The notes below the pieces were generated by a model. That model searched no databases and was not told the DNA's origin. It worked only from the letters and a program-made list of their open reading frames with translations. Below are positions 30,103 to 39,919 of a DNA stretch of 64,000 nucleotides, piece by piece. The position numbers were made by a program, and so were the translations under genes. Numbering within the stretch: position 1 is the first letter of the stretch; each line of letters starts with the position of its first letter. Source of the stretch: Terriglobia bacterium (GTDB lineage: Bacteria > Acidobacteriota > Terriglobia > Terriglobales > Acidobacteriaceae); assembly GCA_020073215.1 (NCBI GenBank), contig JAIQFO010000023.1:1-64000 (forward strand), in the 5' to 3' direction.

Positions 30103-30975
30103 ATGCTCAACCAAATTAAGCCGCGGGCTGCAGTAATCCTGTTCTTATTCTTTGGAGCCAGCATTGCATGCGCTAAAGAGAACCCCACGGCGGACGAAAT
30201 ACTCCAACGACATCTGGACTCCATTGGGCCGGCATCGATCCGAGTTGCAGCCAAGTCGCGCGTCGTGGAAGGGACCGCGTCGTATCGGGTTTTGGTAGGT
30301 GGTTCGGGACGCATCGATGGCAAAGCGGTGCTTGTTTCAGAAGGACGAAGACTTCATATGCTCCTGAAGATTAACGCGCAGTACACCGGGGAGCAGTTCA
30401 TTTGTGACGGCGACAAAACCAGTGTGGCGGGCACTTACCTGGACAAATCTCGCTCAGAGTTCGGCGAGTTTCTACGCTCCGAAGATGTCCCACTTCGCGA
30501 GGGTCTGCTGGGCGGCGAACTGTCGACCGCATGGCCCCTCCTTGACCTGGCTTCCCGCAAAGGAAAGCTCCGCTACCAGGGATTGAAAACGGTGGATGGC
30601 GTCGATCTTTACGCAGTTACCTACCAGCCGAAGAAGAACACTGACCTGGAGATTACGCTTCTGTTTGAACCACAAACGTTTCATCACGTCGGCACTATTT
30701 ATGCGGTCAGTGTGCACGCGGGGCTCGGCATGTCTGACTCAGGCGAAGGAGCTTCTGAAATAGAAAGCGCACGACAGAACCAGACGCGATACCGAATCGA
30801 AGAAAAGTTTGGCGACTTCAAGACCGCGGACGGATTAACTCTCCCTAACCACTACGATCTCCGCTTCCAGCAGGAGCTCCAGAATGGTTTCACAAAACAG
30901 GTAGAGTGGGAGGTCAATGTCACTCGCGTCTTAAACAACATTTCGGTTGACGCAAGGAATTTCCAGATTCACTAG
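30103..30975 (+). CDS. Secreted hypothetical protein (tandem paralogue 2)
   Basis: MLNQIKPRAAVILFLFFGASIACAKENPTADEILQRHLDSIGPASIRVAAKSRVVEG...; ggaaggag RBS before ATG 30103. Confidence 0.8.
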   Translation: MLNQIKPRAAVILFLFFGASIACAKENPTADEILQRHLDSIGPASIRVAAKSRVVEGTASYRVLVGGSGRIDGKAVLVSEGRRLHMLLKINAQYTGEQFICDGDKTSVAGTYLDKSRSEFGEFLRSEDVPLREGLLGGELSTAWPLLDLASRKGKLRYQGLKTVDGVDLYAVTYQPKKNTDLEITLLFEPQTFHHVGTIYAVSVHAGLGMSDSGEGASEIESARQNQTRYRIEEKFGDFKTADGLTLPNHYDLRFQQELQNGFTKQVEWEVNVTRVLNNISVDARNFQIH

Positions 30976-31063
30976 ATCCCCCGAAGAGATGAGGCTCGGA
31001 AGCCAGTAGCGGTCTTCCCTGCTCCAGCTTTACACTAGCGCATCGAATCTGAGACACTCATCC

Positions 31064-32629
31064 GTGGAAACCCAATCCATCGTAGTCCTCGACTTCGGAG
31101 CGCAATATTCGCAGCTGATTGCGCGCCGCATCCGTGAACAGAAAATCTTTTCGGTGGTGCTGCCGTTCAACGCCAGCCTGGAAGAAATTCGCAGCTATTC
31201 TCCTGTGGGGATCATTCTGTCGGGCGGCCCGTCGTCCGTATACGACAAAGGCGCGCCCCATGCCGACAAGAGCGTCTTCGAACTTGGCATTCCCGTGCTC
31301 GGCATCTGTTATGGATTGCAGTTCATGGTCTATGCGCTTGGGGGAAAAGTGCGCCCGGCCGCGAAACGCGAGTATGGCCACGCCAAAGTGGAGATTCAGG
31401 AATCGGACTCGCAACTTTTTCAGGGCCTGCCTCATCTGCTCGCGGTCTGGATGTCGCATGGCGACTCGGCTGAAGAATTGCCTCCAGGGTTCCGGCTGAC
31501 GGCGAAAACTCCCAATGCGGTTGCGGCAATCGAAAATGCTGAGAGAAAGATGTGGGCGGTGCAGTTTCATCCCGAGGTGCACCACACGCCGCTCGGCAAG
31601 GACATTCTGCGCAACTTCGCGTTGAACATCTGTGGAGCGAAACCATCCTGGACGCCGCAACATTTTATCGATGCGACCGTGGCCCAGGTGAAACAGCAGG
31701 TCGGCAAGGGACGCGCGATCTGTGCTCTTTCCGGCGGAGTGGATTCTTCGGTCGCGGCGGTACTGGTGGATCGCGCGATGCGGGATGGGTCGGATAAATC
31801 GCGCCTGACCTGCGTCTTCGTCAACAACGGCGTGCTGCGCAAAAACGAATTCGAGAAAGTTCAGAAAAATCTGCGCGACCATCTCGGTCTGCACGTGGTT
31901 GCGGTCGATGCCACCGATCGCTTCATGAAGAAACTGGCGGGAGTGAGCGATCCGGAGAAGAAGCGCAAGATCATCGGCAAAGAGTTCATTGCTGTCTTCG
32001 ACCAGGAAGCACGCCGCATTAAAAAGAAGGAAGGCAACGTTAAGTGGCTGGTGCAGGGGACCCTCTATCCCGACGTCATCGAATCCCGCTCCGTGCGCGG
32101 GCCGTCAGAGGTCATCAAGTCGCATCACAACGTAGGCGGACTGCCCGCGAAGATGAAGCTCAAGCTGATCGAGCCGCTCAAAGACCTCTTCAAAGATGAA
32201 GTCCGCCGCATAGGCCGCGATCTCGGCATGCCCGAAGACATTCTGCAGCGCCAGCCTTTCCCCGGACCGGGACTGGCCGTTAGGATTTTGGGCGAAGTAA
32301 CAAAAGACCGCGCCGATCTGCTGCGCGAGTGCGATGAGATTGTGGTGGGCGAGATCAAGAAAGCTGGGCTGTATCAGAAAATCTGGCAGTCGTTCGCCGT
32401 GCTCCTGCCGGTGATGTCGGTAGGAGTGATGGGGGATCAGAGGACTTACGCTTACACCTGCGCTGTCCGCGCCGTGCATTCCGAAGACGGCATGACGGCT
32501 GACTGGGTTCCGCTGCCGTACGAGGTGCTCAAAACCATTTCTAATCGGATTGTGAATGAAGTCCGCGGGGTGAACCGGGTGGTGTATGACATTACTTCGA
32601 AGCCTCCGGGGACGATTGAGTGGGAATGA
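31064..32629 (+). CDS. guaA: GMP synthase (glutamine-hydrolysing)
   Basis: [43 protein letters not shown] start. Confidence 0.97.
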   Translation: METQSIVVLDFGAQYSQLIARRIREQKIFSVVLPFNASLEEIRSYSPVGIILSGGPSSVYDKGAPHADKSVFELGIPVLGICYGLQFMVYALGGKVRPAAKREYGHAKVEIQESDSQLFQGLPHLLAVWMSHGDSAEELPPGFRLTAKTPNAVAAIENAERKMWAVQFHPEVHHTPLGKDILRNFALNICGAKPSWTPQHFIDATVAQVKQQVGKGRAICALSGGVDSSVAAVLVDRAMRDGSDKSRLTCVFVNNGVLRKNEFEKVQKNLRDHLGLHVVAVDATDRFMKKLAGVSDPEKKRKIIGKEFIAVFDQEARRIKKKEGNVKWLVQGTLYPDVIESRSVRGPSEVIKSHHNVGGLPAKMKLKLIEPLKDLFKDEVRRIGRDLGMPEDILQRQPFPGPGLAVRILGEVTKDRADLLRECDEIVVGEIKKAGLYQKIWQSFAVLLPVMSVGVMGDQRTYAYTCAVRAVHSEDGMTADWVPLPYEVLKTISNRIVNEVRGVNRVVYDITSKPPGTIEWE

Positions 32630-32650
32630 AGAGGCGGGTCGCAGGTGTCA

Positions 32651-33208
32651 ATGGAATCACACGAGGTCGTAACTGACATCGCTATGGGGTTATCCGCTCT
32701 TGATGCCGCGGGAAGCAGATTCCGCGAGTTTCAGCCCGGAGTGGGACTGTTTGGCGAACCCCAACTCGTTAAGCAGATCGCGGCTTATCTCAATACTTTA
32801 ACGACGTACGGGGGACTTGTGCGGACAAAGAGATGTCCCGACTTACTAGTCCCCAACGAATGGGCAATTGAGGCCAAAATCGCAAGGCCGTTCGAAGACA
32901 ACGGCAAAGAAGCGGAGAACTGGTCGGTAAATCTCCTGCACCCTTATCGAGGCAATACAAGCTCAATCGGTGACTGCTACAAGCTCCTAGGTTTGACTAC
33001 GCCTGAGCGAAAAGCGGTGCTCGTCGTGGGATACGAGCACGCGCCTGCGAAAATCGACCTCACTCCGCTCGTGAAATCTTTTGAGGCCATCGCAACGTGC
33101 GTCGCAGACATGAGACTTGGCCCAAGAATCGAAAAGTGTTGTGAGGGACTGATTCATCCTGTTCATCAGACCGCCCGATTGTTCGCTTGGGAGGTACTGC
33201 CGACGTGA
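32651..33208 (+). CDS. Hypothetical protein with PD-(D/E)XK-nuclease-like motif
   Basis: RTKRCPDLLVPNEWAIEAKIARPFEDNGK (PD-X9-EAK). Confidence 0.55.
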   Translation: MESHEVVTDIAMGLSALDAAGSRFREFQPGVGLFGEPQLVKQIAAYLNTLTTYGGLVRTKRCPDLLVPNEWAIEAKIARPFEDNGKEAENWSVNLLHPYRGNTSSIGDCYKLLGLTTPERKAVLVVGYEHAPAKIDLTPLVKSFEAIATCVADMRLGPRIEKCCEGLIHPVHQTARLFAWEVLPT

Positions 33209-33222
33209 ACAGGAAACGAAGC

Positions 33223-33263
33223 CGGGTGTCCCACTCATCGCGCACGCTGCGATGAGTGGGATT
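33223..33263. repeat. Family C hairpin
   Basis: ccgggtgtcccactcatcgcgcacgctgcgatgagtggga; stem tcccactcatcgc / gcgatgagtggga (13 bp perfect). Confidence 0.85.
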
Positions 33264-33273
33264 CCACCGCATT

Positions 33274-33669
33274 TCACGCATGTACCACCTGCAGCCCCAA
33301 CGCCCTCTCGAACGGCTCGAAGTCCCGATCCCGATGGAGAAGTTGATTCCTGGTACGCAAACAGAATGTTGCGATCCAACAGTCCATGGTTTTTCGAACC
33401 GTGTAACCGCGCTGGCGCAGCGTGCGGTAATTCGCCGCAGCTGCGATCGCGTTTTCAGCCCCTCCCGTCGGAAATATTTCGAATGTCAGCAGTTGATCGC
33501 GTATCTGTTGAAACTCACGAGGTTCCCGGATGCCCTGTAGCACTTCGCAGAGGATCATGTCGGTGAGACCCAGTCGCTGGAGCGGCATTTCGTGGTAAAG
33601 CCACAACGTTTCCGCATTCAGAATGCCCCCGAGGTAGTCAATCCAAACCGTCGTGTCCACAATCACCAT
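33274..33669 (-). CDS. vapC: PIN-domain toxin, VapC family
   Basis: MVIVDTTVWIDYLGG; TDMILCEVLQGIR; DCWIATFCLRTRNQLLHRDRDFEPF. Confidence 0.88.
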   Translation of the reverse strand: MVIVDTTVWIDYLGGILNAETLWLYHEMPLQRLGLTDMILCEVLQGIREPREFQQIRDQLLTFEIFPTGGAENAIAAAANYRTLRQRGYTVRKTMDCWIATFCLRTRNQLLHRDRDFEPFERALGLQVVHA

Positions 33670-33674
33670 TCGAG

Positions 33675-33878
33675 TCACTCGGTGTTGCGGCCGCGACGAG
33701 ACTCCTCGAGATTTCCTTCCCATTTCACTTTGCCTCGAAACCGCCTCATACCAACCTGTGAGCGCGTCTGGATGAGCAAACGAAGGGCGGTCTCCACTGT
33801 GGCCTTCTTCGTATCAGCCCCACCGGCTCGCATGGCTTGCCGCATCAAGCTGTCGTCAATGTCAATATTGGTCCGCAT
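33675..33878 (-). CDS. vapB: VapB-type antitoxin
   Basis: MRTNIDIDDSLMRQAMRAGGADTKKATVETALRLLI. Confidence 0.85.
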   Translation of the reverse strand: MRTNIDIDDSLMRQAMRAGGADTKKATVETALRLLIQTRSQVGMRRFRGKVKWEGNLEESRRGRNTE

Positions 33879-33968
33879 GCGCCATCCTCCGAATGTGTAA
33901 TATTCTCACATTTATGTGTATGACGCAAACGGCCCGGTGTCCGGGTTCGCGATTCGCCTGTCGGTCGC

Positions 33969-34007
33969 CGGGTGCTCCACATCTCGCGGTTTTCGAGACG
34001 TGGGCTT
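33969..34007. repeat. Family C hairpin, divergent copy
   Basis: ccgggtgctccacatctcgcggttttcgagacgtgggc. Confidence 0.6.
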
Positions 34008-34078
34008 TTCGGGGCAGGTTCGCGGAAGTTTGGCGTTGCGAGATGGCTTCGCCGCTGTCTCCTCCTGCATTGACCAGA

Positions 34079-34117
34079 AAGCAGGTCCTTCAGCTTTCGC
34101 TCAGGATGACAAGGTAG
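34079..34117. repeat. Family D repeat, inverse orientation
   Basis: aaagcaggtccttcagctttcgctcaggatgacaa; compare with 13658-13690. Confidence 0.75.
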
Positions 34118-34148
34118 ATTCACAGATCAATGGATTGGGAAGTTTCTA

Positions 34149-35441
34149 CTAGCGTCCGCTCGCGTGCCAGATCGATCCCGGCGACTGATAGTTCATCCCT
34201 TCGCCCCAAACCACGTGGGTGTCGCCGTGGCTGTCGATGGCGAGCGAGAAATAGTCGCCGAAGGGAAAGCGGAATCCTTCCTTACTGATGTACCTATACC
34301 CTGGCACGTAGCCTGAAACCCGAATCTCTTCTCCCCAGGTGGCTCCGCCGTTGCTCGAACTGCGGTAGTAAGTGTTCCAATACGGAGAGGTAGCAGAAGA
34401 GCCGCGCGAATCCATCCACGCGATGCGGACATCGCCCGGGTTCCCGGCCACAATCGCCGGAAATGCATGTTCCACTCCCGCCCCGGCGTCGGAGACGCTG
34501 ATGCGCGGCAGCCAGTCTTCGCCGCCATCGGTCGAGGACGAGAAATAAATTTGCTGCGGCCCCAGGGGCGTGCTGCCCGCGCTCCAAAGCGCATAAAGAG
34601 TTCCGGCGGCATCCGAGGTTAGAGCGATCTGCGCGCCGAGATAAGCCTCACCACATTCCTCGTCCTTGCAGCCCGGCGCTGCCGCGGAAACATCAAGCAG
34701 GGTAGTGCTCCACTCCTTACCCGCATCCGCCGACTTCGCAATATATAGATTCACCGAGCCGCGAGCGCCTCCCGCCTTGGAGTACGAAGCCCAGGCCAGA
34801 TACACGTCGCCCGCGGAACCGACCGTGGCCGCGCCCAGCAACGACCACCCCGGGCGGCTTTCCGTATTGACACGCGCCGGTACAAAGTTGCGCCCGCCAT
34901 CCGCCGAGGCCGCCACCCACACCTCTTCTTCATGATTGAAGGCCACGTAGACGTTCGGGCCGCGCACCGCCAGCGCCGGTTTATCCAGTTCCACATCGCT
35001 GCGGACCGCCATCGTGAACGCCCACGTCGCGCCGGAGTCGACCGACCTGGCGAGCATCACCGCTCGTTTCCCGTTCTGCAGCCAGGCCGCGTACACGGTG
35101 TGCCGGTCGGCCGGGTCCACGGCAATCTGGGCGTCAAACTGGCCCGATCCCGATTCGAGCATCACGTGCGGCGTCTGCCACGTCCTGCCATTGTCGTTGC
35201 TCGCGACCAGCAGTAGAGTCGGGATGCGGCACCCCTTGCAATTGGGCACGCGCCCGTAGTGCGGGTAAAGAACGTAGATTCGTCCCGAACCGTCGGCCGC
35301 CACGGCCGGCTCCCACTGGTCGCCGGTGGTGAGGCCGATCCGCTTCTGTCCGGAAAACTGCGGCGGCGTCGCCCAAGCCATGCTAGCCAGCGCGCACAGT
35401 ACGACCACGAATTTCAAACCGGCGGAGCGCATGGTGACCAT
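34149..35441 (-). CDS. Secreted sialidase/BNR-repeat-like protein
   Basis: Repeated S.DGG..W motifs: SNDNGRTWQTP, SVDSGATWAF, SADGGRNF, SADAGKEWS, STDGGEDWLP, SSNGGATWGEEIRVS. Confidence 0.8.
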   Translation of the reverse strand: MVTMRSAGLKFVVVLCALASMAWATPPQFSGQKRIGLTTGDQWEPAVAADGSGRIYVLYPHYGRVPNCKGCRIPTLLLVASNDNGRTWQTPHVMLESGSGQFDAQIAVDPADRHTVYAAWLQNGKRAVMLARSVDSGATWAFTMAVRSDVELDKPALAVRGPNVYVAFNHEEEVWVAASADGGRNFVPARVNTESRPGWSLLGAATVGSAGDVYLAWASYSKAGGARGSVNLYIAKSADAGKEWSTTLLDVSAAAPGCKDEECGEAYLGAQIALTSDAAGTLYALWSAGSTPLGPQQIYFSSSTDGGEDWLPRISVSDAGAGVEHAFPAIVAGNPGDVRIAWMDSRGSSATSPYWNTYYRSSSNGGATWGEEIRVSGYVPGYRYISKEGFRFPFGDYFSLAIDSHGDTHVVWGEGMNYQSPGSIWHASGR

Positions 35442-35553
35442 CGCAAACAGCTATCGCAAGCAAGTAAGGGTGGAGGGAAGAAACTGTACCCTTGATCTTG
35501 AACTTTATCCCGAAGCCAGTCGCCGGTCAACCAGGACTGCCCTAGCGCGTCCT

Positions 35554-36297
35554 TTAGGCGGCGGTCAGCAGGATGGGCGGGCCGGAAGTAACTACCAGGG
35601 TATGTTCAAAATGGGCGGAGAGCGCGTGATCGGCCGTCCGCACTGTCCAAGTATCTTTGTCCGTAAACACACGCCCCGAGCCAGTGGAGATGATCGGTTC
35701 TACGGTGATTACCAGACCCTCGTTCATGACCTGGCGCGCCTGCGAGTCGGGATAGTTCGGGATATGCGGTAGCTCGTGGATCGCCCGTCCGATGCCGTGT
35801 CCGCCAAGTTCGCGGACCACCGCGAACCCCGACCTGCGCACCTCGCGTTCCACCATCTTTCCGATTTCGAATACGCGGAATCCGGCGCGGGCCACCAGCA
35901 TCGCCTTGTGAAAGGCGCGCTCCGCGCAGGCCATTAACTCTTCGGCCTGTAAGCTGACGCGGCCAACTGGCACGGTGATGGCAGCGTCGGCCATGTATCC
36001 GTCTTTCTCCACCGTCACGTCAAGTTTCACCAGATCGCCTTCCGCAAGATTGCGCTCTCCTGGAATTCCGTGGACAGCTTCATCGTTCAGGCTGATGCAA
36101 CTGGCTCCCGGAAAGTGGTACACCATCGACGGACCGGAGTGGGCGCCGTTCTCCTGCATGACGCGCGCGCCGATTTCATCCAGGTATCGAGTCGTGACGC
36201 CGGGGTAAACTTCAGCCTTCATCGCATCGAGCACCATGCGGACGACGTGGCCCGCCGCTTTCAACGAAACGAGTTCCTGCTCATCTTGGATGCTCAA
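35554..36297 (-). CDS. map: Methionine aminopeptidase type I
   Basis: SCISLNDEAVHGIPGERNLAEGDLVKLDV; GGHGIGRAIHELPHIPNY; EGLVITVEPIISTG. Confidence 0.95.
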   Translation of the reverse strand: MSIQDEQELVSLKAAGHVVRMVLDAMKAEVYPGVTTRYLDEIGARVMQENGAHSGPSMVYHFPGASCISLNDEAVHGIPGERNLAEGDLVKLDVTVEKDGYMADAAITVPVGRVSLQAEELMACAERAFHKAMLVARAGFRVFEIGKMVEREVRRSGFAVVRELGGHGIGRAIHELPHIPNYPDSQARQVMNEGLVITVEPIISTGSGRVFTDKDTWTVRTADHALSAHFEHTLVVTSGPPILLTAA

Positions 36298-36450
36298 GTC
36301 TTGGCTCCCCTCAGGGCGGGATCACGAATTAAAGGCTATCGCACAAAAGCGTGTTTGGGATAGCAGGCCGGGTTGCTGAACGCACCTCACAGCACTAGAA
36401 TGTCCCGCGCGAGATCAGTCCGAGAGTTTGCTTCTCAATCAGGAGGGGTC

Positions 36451-36912
36451 ATGAAAGCAAAAAGGATGCTGTTGACTCTGGCGCTGTGCGTGGTTGCAGG
36501 GACCCTGTGCTTCGCCAGCACACAGATGGGCACCTGGAAGCTAAACGAAGCCAAATCGAAACTCGCCCCGGGGGCGGCGAAAAACCACACCGTAGTTTAC
36601 GAGGCCGCTGGTGACAACGTAAAAGTCACAGTTGACGGCACGGGCAGCGACGGCAAGCCCACGCACAACGAGTGGACGGGAAAGTTCGACGGGAAGGACT
36701 ACCCCGTTACCGGCGACCCCAGTTCCGACGCACGGTCCTACAAGATGGTGGATGAACGTACGTTGGAGTTAACAGTTAAGAAAGACGGCAAGGTGGCTAC
36801 CACCGGTCGAATCACGGTGTCCGCCGACGGCAAGAGTCGAACCGTCAGCACCAGCGGAACCGATTCAAAGGGTAAAAAGGTCAAAAGCACCGCGGTGTAC
36901 GACCGGCAGTAG
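36451..36912 (+). CDS. Secreted hypothetical protein
   Basis: Signal MKAKRMLLTLALCVVAGTLCFA; GTWKLNEAKSKLAPGAAKNHTVVYE. Confidence 0.75.
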   Translation: MKAKRMLLTLALCVVAGTLCFASTQMGTWKLNEAKSKLAPGAAKNHTVVYEAAGDNVKVTVDGTGSDGKPTHNEWTGKFDGKDYPVTGDPSSDARSYKMVDERTLELTVKKDGKVATTGRITVSADGKSRTVSTSGTDSKGKKVKSTAVYDRQ

Positions 36913-37079
36913 CAGCATTTTCCCCAGGGCTGGCAGTAACCAATGCCCTTCCGCGACTGTTCTACACGGCAGGGACTCCAGACTCCAGCCCTCGTTCTTG
37001 ATCCGCCGCGAAGGCTTACCCGGCGCATCCACGGAGAGTACTGTCTTCTCGAAACCGTGAGCGTCGTCCGCAGACGCGG

Positions 37080-37520
37080 TCACGACCCCGTGAGCTTCGC
37101 GCGTATTTCTTCCGGCAGGCGCTCGCGAATCTCCGCCGGCAGCCGGTCATGTACGTGTCGCGCGCCCAACTTGGCCGCATCCACCACCGCCATGGGCGCC
37201 GGAGTTGCCACGGCCACGCCCAGCCAGATCAGCGCCGACAGCCCAAAGCCCGCAAGCGCGCCCACCTCCAGCCAGACGGCGTGGCGCGGCCCAAAATACC
37301 GGATCAGGGCAAAGGCCAGCAGAAACACCACCGCCGATGCCGATGCCAGCACAATCAGAGAAATATCGATAATGCGGTGCAGTTTCTGGCGACTGCGGCA
37401 GTACTCGCAATCGGCGAAATGCAGTTCGTAGTCCCCACGCATCTCCGGAGCCAGGCCGGAAATATCGTAGCGCCATCCCGCAAGGATTTTCCCTACGATC
37501 GGTTCCACACATTCGGTCAT
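37080..37520 (-). CDS. Membrane protein with N-terminal Cys pair
   Basis: HFADCEYCRSRQKLHRIIDISLIVLASASAVVFLLAF; two TM segments. Confidence 0.65.
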   Translation of the reverse strand: MTECVEPIVGKILAGWRYDISGLAPEMRGDYELHFADCEYCRSRQKLHRIIDISLIVLASASAVVFLLAFALIRYFGPRHAVWLEVGALAGFGLSALIWLGVAVATPAPMAVVDAAKLGARHVHDRLPAEIRERLPEEIRAKLTGS

Positions 37521-37544
37521 AAAAGGCTAAACCGGCATCAGAGG

Positions 37545-38348
37545 CTACAACCGGATCGCTTCCAGAACTTCCGTCTGGGACGCCAGCAGCACATGATTGT
37601 GCCACAGGCCCTGACGGCCGCCGAGCGCCTGTTCCGCCGCCGCCCGCGCGATTTCGGGATGGTTATTCTGTTCCGACAAATGGGCCAAAACCACGTATTC
37701 CGCTCCCCCATCATAATCGTTGGAGAAGAATTCGGCGAGAGCGTCATTCGACAAATGCCCCACCCGGCTCATCACCCGCTGCTTCACCGCCCACGGATAT
37801 GGCCCGGAGCGCAGCATCTCCACATCATGATTCGATTCCATCACCAGCACACTGCAGCCCCGCAGATGGTCGCGCACGCTGGCCGGCATGTAGCCAAGAT
37901 CGGTGGTAAACCCAACCTTGACGCCTTCCGCGCGAAATGTGAAGCCCACCGGATCGACGGCGTCGTGGGGAATGGTAAAGGGCATCACCTCGATGTCGCC
38001 CACGCGAAAGCCCCGGCCGGCGGAGAAATGCTCGGATTTCGGCAGTTCCGGAATCGCGCCCTGTTGGTCGCGCACCGCCCGGCTCCAGGCATGGTGGGTC
38101 GGTGCGGTCAGGAAGACAGGCACCTTCAGCTTTGTGGCCAGCCGCTGCAGGCCGGCAACATGGTCGGAGTGTTCGTGCGTGATCAGGATCGCGGAAATTT
38201 CCTCGGCGCGCTCACCCAGCGCCCGCAACCGCCTCGAAGTTTCGCGGCCCGACAGCCCGGCATCCACCAGAATGCGCGTCGAACTGCTAGCCACCAGCGC
38301 GCAGTTCCCACGGCTGCCGCTCGCCAGTACCGAAACCGACACTGCCAT
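37545..38348 (-). CDS. MBL-fold metallohydrolase (YycJ/WalJ-like)
   Basis: VLASGSRGNCALVASSSTRILVDAGLSGRETSRRL; ILITHEHSDHVAG. Confidence 0.9.
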   Translation of the reverse strand: MAVSVSVLASGSRGNCALVASSSTRILVDAGLSGRETSRRLRALGERAEEISAILITHEHSDHVAGLQRLATKLKVPVFLTAPTHHAWSRAVRDQQGAIPELPKSEHFSAGRGFRVGDIEVMPFTIPHDAVDPVGFTFRAEGVKVGFTTDLGYMPASVRDHLRGCSVLVMESNHDVEMLRSGPYPWAVKQRVMSRVGHLSNDALAEFFSNDYDGGAEYVVLAHLSEQNNHPEIARAAAEQALGGRQGLWHNHVLLASQTEVLEAIRL

Positions 38349-38426
38349 TCTCGTAGCTTACCCCCACCGGCTGTGGAAACGGGAACAGTTTTTCAGAGGC
38401 CGGTACCTTTGGGGAGACCGCCCATC

Positions 38427-38453
38427 TGTAGAGACGGGGCTTGCCCCCTCTCC
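38427..38453. repeat. Family A element, intergenic
   Basis: tgtagagacggggcttgccccctctcc; shares TGTAGAGACG with the leuS copy; stem with one mismatch. Confidence 0.7.
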
Positions 38454-38519
38454 CACTGCGAGTGACCGGGGTTGCGGGCAACGACGCGGCGAGACGTGTC
38501 GCTGCGAGAATGCAGGTAC

Positions 38520-38897
38520 TCACTTCCCCGCGAACAGGTTATCCACCACACCGCGTCCGATCGAGCCCCCGTACGCGCCTGCAATTCCCGGCAGAAAGGC
38601 CAGAAACGATTCGTAGATCTGCGCCCGCTCCGGCTTTTCCGAAAGAAAGAAATAGGCCAGCCATTCCACCACCGGCACGAACACTCCAACGAGGACGACC
38701 CAGCGCCACGGTCTTCGCGGGCTCAGAATTCCAAGTAGGATGTTCGCCGCCAGCACCACCATCGCCGTCAGCAGCAAATCGCCCACTTTGATATCTAACC
38801 ACCCCGCGGACGCCCCCAACATTGCCGCTAGCAAGTAATAAAAGCGGTCGCCGCTCGATTTTTCTTTCGGGAGAGTTCCGCTCGAGGCTGTCGTCAT
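38520..38897 (-). CDS. Hypothetical membrane protein
   Basis: MTTASSGTLPKEKSSGDRFYYLLAAMLGASAGWLDIKVGDLLLTAMVVLAANILLG. Confidence 0.6.
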   Translation of the reverse strand: MTTASSGTLPKEKSSGDRFYYLLAAMLGASAGWLDIKVGDLLLTAMVVLAANILLGILSPRRPWRWVVLVGVFVPVVEWLAYFFLSEKPERAQIYESFLAFLPGIAGAYGGSIGRGVVDNLFAGK

Positions 38898-38910
38898 ATT
38901 CCCTGTATTT

Positions 38911-39762
38911 TTACGAATACGTGTAAAACCCGCGTCCGCTCTTGCGTCCCAGCCAGCCCGCATCCACCATCTTGATCAGCAGCGGACAAGGCCGGTACTT
39001 CGGATCGCCCAGCCCCTCCTGCATCACCCGCATGATGTCCAGACACACGTCGAGCCCGATAAAATCCGCCAGCGTCAGCGGCCCCATCGGATGCGCCATG
39101 CCCAGCTTGAACACTTCATCCACCGCCTCAGCCGTCGCCACGCCCTCCATCACCGCGTACATCGCCTCATTCAGCAGCGGCATCAGCACCCGGTTCGACA
39201 CGAATCCCGGAGCGTCATTCACCTCCACCGGCGTCTTCTCCAATTTCACGGCCAGCTCGCGCACCGTCTCAAACGTTGTTTCGGATGTCGCCAGGCCCCG
39301 AATCACTTCGACCAGTTTCATGACCGGCACCGGATTAAAGAAGTGCATCCCGATGACTTTGTCGGCGCGCCCGGTCAGCGCCCCAATTTTGGTGATCGAG
39401 ATCGAGGACGTGTTCGAAGCCAAAATCACTCCCGGCCTCATCATGCGATCGAGGTCGCGGAAAATCTCGGACTTGACCTCAAACCTTTCCGTCGCCGCCT
39501 CGATCACCAGATCGCAATCCGCAAGCTTCGCCCGATCGACTACGGCCATGATTCGCCCCAGCGTGGACACCTTGTCATCCGCCGTGATCTTGTTCTTGGC
39601 CACTTCGCGATCGAGGTTCTTCGCAATCGTCCCGAGGCCGCGATCCAGAAATCGCTGCTCCACATCGCAGAGCGCCACGTTGAACCCGCACCGCGCCAAG
39701 ACGTGGGCAATCCCGTTGCCCATCGTGCCTGCCCCGATCACTCCTACGCGCTGAATGGCCAT
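38911..39762 (-). CDS. hbd: 3-hydroxyacyl-CoA / 3-hydroxybutyryl-CoA dehydrogenase
   Basis: [50 protein letters not shown]. Confidence 0.94.
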   Translation of the reverse strand: MAIQRVGVIGAGTMGNGIAHVLARCGFNVALCDVEQRFLDRGLGTIAKNLDREVAKNKITADDKVSTLGRIMAVVDRAKLADCDLVIEAATERFEVKSEIFRDLDRMMRPGVILASNTSSISITKIGALTGRADKVIGMHFFNPVPVMKLVEVIRGLATSETTFETVRELAVKLEKTPVEVNDAPGFVSNRVLMPLLNEAMYAVMEGVATAEAVDEVFKLGMAHPMGPLTLADFIGLDVCLDIMRVMQEGLGDPKYRPCPLLIKMVDAGWLGRKSGRGFYTYS

Positions 39763-39919
39763 GATTGCGTCGCTCCCAATTGCCTGCGTAAAGAAGGAAA
39801 CTGGAAAGTGTAGCAGAGTGGACTGAGCGAGCCGGGGCGCAAAGAAAAAGGCTGCTGCGAGCCCGCGTGGGCCGCAGCAGCCTGTTGAGAGTTACAACCG
39901 ACTTCAAACCGGCAGCGGT

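Noticed and set aside
37149-38465. 438-aa plus-strand ORF
   Set aside because: Overlaps the confidently assigned MBL hydrolase and membrane protein genes on the minus strand; composition rich in His/Arg/Gln, no recognisable domain.
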